Source: an uncultured bacterium
GTDB lineage: Bacteria; Patescibacteriota; Minisyncoccia; Moranbacterales; GWC2-37-73
Assembly: GCA_903824515.1 (NCBI GenBank)
Contig: CAIJXA010000085.1
Span: 1-5,160 of the forward strand
Length of the DNA stretch: 5,160 bases
Direction of reading: 5' to 3'
Shown here: positions 4,601 to 5,160 of the stretch, piece after piece
Numbering within the stretch: position 1 is the stretch's first letter
Layout of the letters: each line of letters starts with the position of its first letter
Notes under the pieces: model-generated
What the model was told of the DNA's origin: nothing
Database searches by the model: none
What the model saw: the letters and a program-made list of their open reading frames with translations, nothing else
Position numbers and translations under genes: made by a program

Positions 4601-4627
4601 AGATGCTGAAATAAATTCAGCATGACA
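4601..4627 (-). repeat. REP-like palindrome, family B, copy 2 (inverted), with compensatory change
   Basis: Read on the minus strand this 27-base unit aligns without gaps to 4662-4688. Its stem ATGCTGAA/TTCAGCAT (4603-4610 / 4616-4623) replaces one C-G pair of the other copy by G-C, changing both arms together. Loop differences are at two or three positions. Confidence 0.85.
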
Positions 4628-4661
4628 GGAAGGAGTTTCGCAGAGATAAAAAATAAAAATA

Positions 4662-4688
4662 TGTCATCCTGAACTTGTTTCAGGATCT
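4662..4688 (+). repeat. REP-like palindrome, family B, copy 3 (intact)
   Basis: TGTCATCCTG followed by AACTTGTTTCAGGATCT. ATCCTGAA (4667-4674) and TTCAGGAT (4679-4686) form the stem. This type of unit is widespread between genes in several bacterial groups and is commonly linked to REP-associated transposases; none is encoded in the window. Confidence 0.85.
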
Positions 4689-4735
4689 CGGTTATGGGCA
4701 GTGTTGTGAAGCAATCCAGAGCCCTGCAGTATCCT

Positions 4736-4776
4736 GGATCGCCACAGATTTTGAGTACAAAATCTTCGCGATGACC
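4736..4776 (-). repeat. REP-like palindrome, family A, copy 2 (inverted)
   Basis: Outer arms ATCGC (4738-4742) and GCGAT (4768-4772) enclose AGATTTTG (4746-4753) pairing perfectly with CAAAATCT (4758-4765) around AGTA. Its flanks match 4156-4190 on the opposite strand. A partial relative, TTGTGAAGCAATCCAGAG, lies just upstream (4703-4720), and ATCCAG (4714-4719) can pair with CTGGAT (4734-4739). Confidence 0.7.
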
Positions 4777-4785
4777 GGAAATTGA

Positions 4786-4823
4786 TTATACCAAAACTAT
4801 GCGGTCGTCGAGTTTTGGTATAA
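4786..4823. repeat. Perfect 13-bp inverted repeat with 12-base loop
   Basis: TTATACCAAAACT (4786-4798) and AGTTTTGGTATAA (4811-4823) are exact reverse complements. The loop ATGCGGTCGTCG is GC-rich, the arms AT-rich. This is the longest perfect hairpin of mixed composition in the window. It may be a transposon-derived miniature element, a protein-binding operator or an RNA hairpin; there is no neighbouring gene to choose between these. Confidence 0.85.
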
Positions 4824-4863
4824 CGCGTTTCTGTTCCCTCGGGAAGTGTTTTTGCATTCCGCA

Positions 4864-4898
4864 TTTTACCCACACCATTGCGAAGTGCGTAGGTAAAA
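4864..4898. repeat. Inverted repeat TTTTACC/GGTAAAA
   Basis: TTTTACC (4864-4870) pairs with GGTAAAA (4892-4898). The enclosed part contains CATTGCGAAG (4876-4885), similar to the TTGCGA flank of REP-like family A, so this may be a decayed member of that family. Confidence 0.5.
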
Positions 4899-4975
4899 GA
4901 CGATTGATGAGCGTTAAGAAATTTCTAGTGAGTTTTTTCAGCAGAAAAAGCGCAACGGGAATTTTAATTGGCTTT

Positions 4976-4992
4976 CAAAATCTTTGATTTTG
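4976..4992. repeat. Short hairpin CAAAATC-TTT-GATTTTG
   Basis: A perfect 7-bp stem (4976-4982 / 4986-4992) with a three-base loop. AT-rich and without a T-run afterwards. Confidence 0.5.
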
Positions 4993-5072
4993 TCCAGACA
5001 ATATATACCCGAAGGGTGAAGCGAAGAATGAAGTCTTTGCCCCAGCAACGAGTTAGGTGTGAGTTTCTTTTG

Positions 5073-5102
5073 TAACTTCTTCTTTGCGGAAAAGAAAAGT
5101 TA
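5073..5102. repeat. Twelve-pair hairpin with one bulge
   Basis: TAACTT (5073-5078) pairs with AAGTTA (5097-5102); after a bulged C at 5079, TTCTTT (5080-5085) pairs with AAAGAA (5091-5096) around GCGGA. It lies just before the last octamer pair of the window. Function unknown. Confidence 0.7.
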
Positions 5103-5111
5103 ATCCTGAAT

Positions 5112-5127
5112 CCGTTAATGCGTTAAT
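5112..5127. repeat. Octamer pair CCGTTAAT, GCGTTAAT
   Basis: CCGTTAAT (5112-5119) and GCGTTAAT (5120-5127) are followed by CCATAATAAATAA, echoing the AAATAAT that follows the pair at 4205-4220. TGTTAATGC at the very end of the window may begin another array. Confidence 0.8.
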
Positions 5128-5160
5128 CCATAATAAATAATTTCTATTGAATGTTAATGC

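Larger units (their letters stand above)
3934..5160. other. Repeat-rich intergenic region without a credible gene
   Basis: Open frames here are short, run through palindromes and microsatellites, and give no recognisable protein, so I call none. No tRNA, rRNA, CRISPR array or DnaA-box cluster is seen. The content is instead a mixture of hairpins, two families of REP-like palindromes in both orientations, octanucleotide arrays, a trinucleotide run and a 25-nt direct repeat, listed separately. Bases 3934-4000 hold nothing I can name. Bases 4905-4975 and 5018-5060 are also featureless apart from a 10-nt AT palindrome at 4917-4926. A tiny hairpin ACCC-GAA-GGGT lies at 5007-5017. Confidence 0.75.

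Noticed and set aside
4799..4987. Open frame starting in the loop of the 13-bp inverted repeat
   Set aside because: It begins inside a palindrome, has no ribosome site and shows no protein-like pattern.
1..5160. Recoded TGA (Gly) genetic code
   Set aside because: TGA ends both the coiled-coil and the nuclease genes at sensible places, and no in-frame TGA interrupts a recognisable domain.

Overview
The window looks like an accessory, mostly intergenic stretch from an AT-leaning bacterial genome, most likely a member of the Candidate Phyla Radiation (Patescibacteria). This is inferred from gene types rather than any marker gene. The clues are a coiled-coil fibre protein with an S74 self-cleaving domain and a Cys-rich C-terminus, two adjacent S23-type four-helix-bundle genes in AT-only surroundings, weak or absent Shine-Dalgarno sites, and abundant short palindromic and octamer repeats. 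TGA is used as a stop by two of the five genes and Trp is written TGG, so I see no recoded TGA of the Gracilibacteria/Absconditabacteria type.

Layout. (1) 1-1044 (+): the 3' part of a large fibre or surface-protein gene, carrying an S74 intramolecular chaperone domain, a coiled coil, a short beta segment, a four-Cys knot and a beta-rich end. (2) 1045-1409: no gene; a few palindromes, then AT-only DNA. (3) 1410-1775 and 1848-2312 (+): two four-helix-bundle genes. The first is enclosed by a perfect 24-nt inverted repeat (1369-1392 / 1817-1840) built from TTTTAAA heptamers. (4) 2346-2768 (-): a small coiled-coil protein with perfect 21-nt repeats encoding LDGIDGR heptads, convergent with the second bundle gene. 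(5) 2797-3933 (+), divergent from it with only 28 bp between starts: a protein joining a transposase-type zinc ribbon and helix-turn-helix region to a RecB/Cas4-like PD-(D/E)XK nuclease domain. (6) 3934-5160: about 1.2 kb without a credible gene, packed with REP-like palindromes in both orientations, strong hairpins, octanucleotide arrays and a 25-nt direct repeat.

How the parts relate. No classical pathway is visible. The most unusual gene is the zinc ribbon-HTH-PD-(D/E)XK fusion: a transposase-like DNA-recognition end attached to a nuclease instead of a DDE catalytic domain. It sits beside a self-repetitive coiled-coil gene, the pair is bracketed by two look-alike hairpins (2318-2332 and 4002-4018), and a dense palindrome field lies downstream. 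Whether this is a mobile unit, a domesticated nuclease or two ordinary genes with terminators cannot be decided from one window. The four-helix-bundle gene within inverted repeats is a second candidate mobile unit, comparable with the intervening sequences of 23S rRNA that carry the same protein family, but here outside an rRNA gene.
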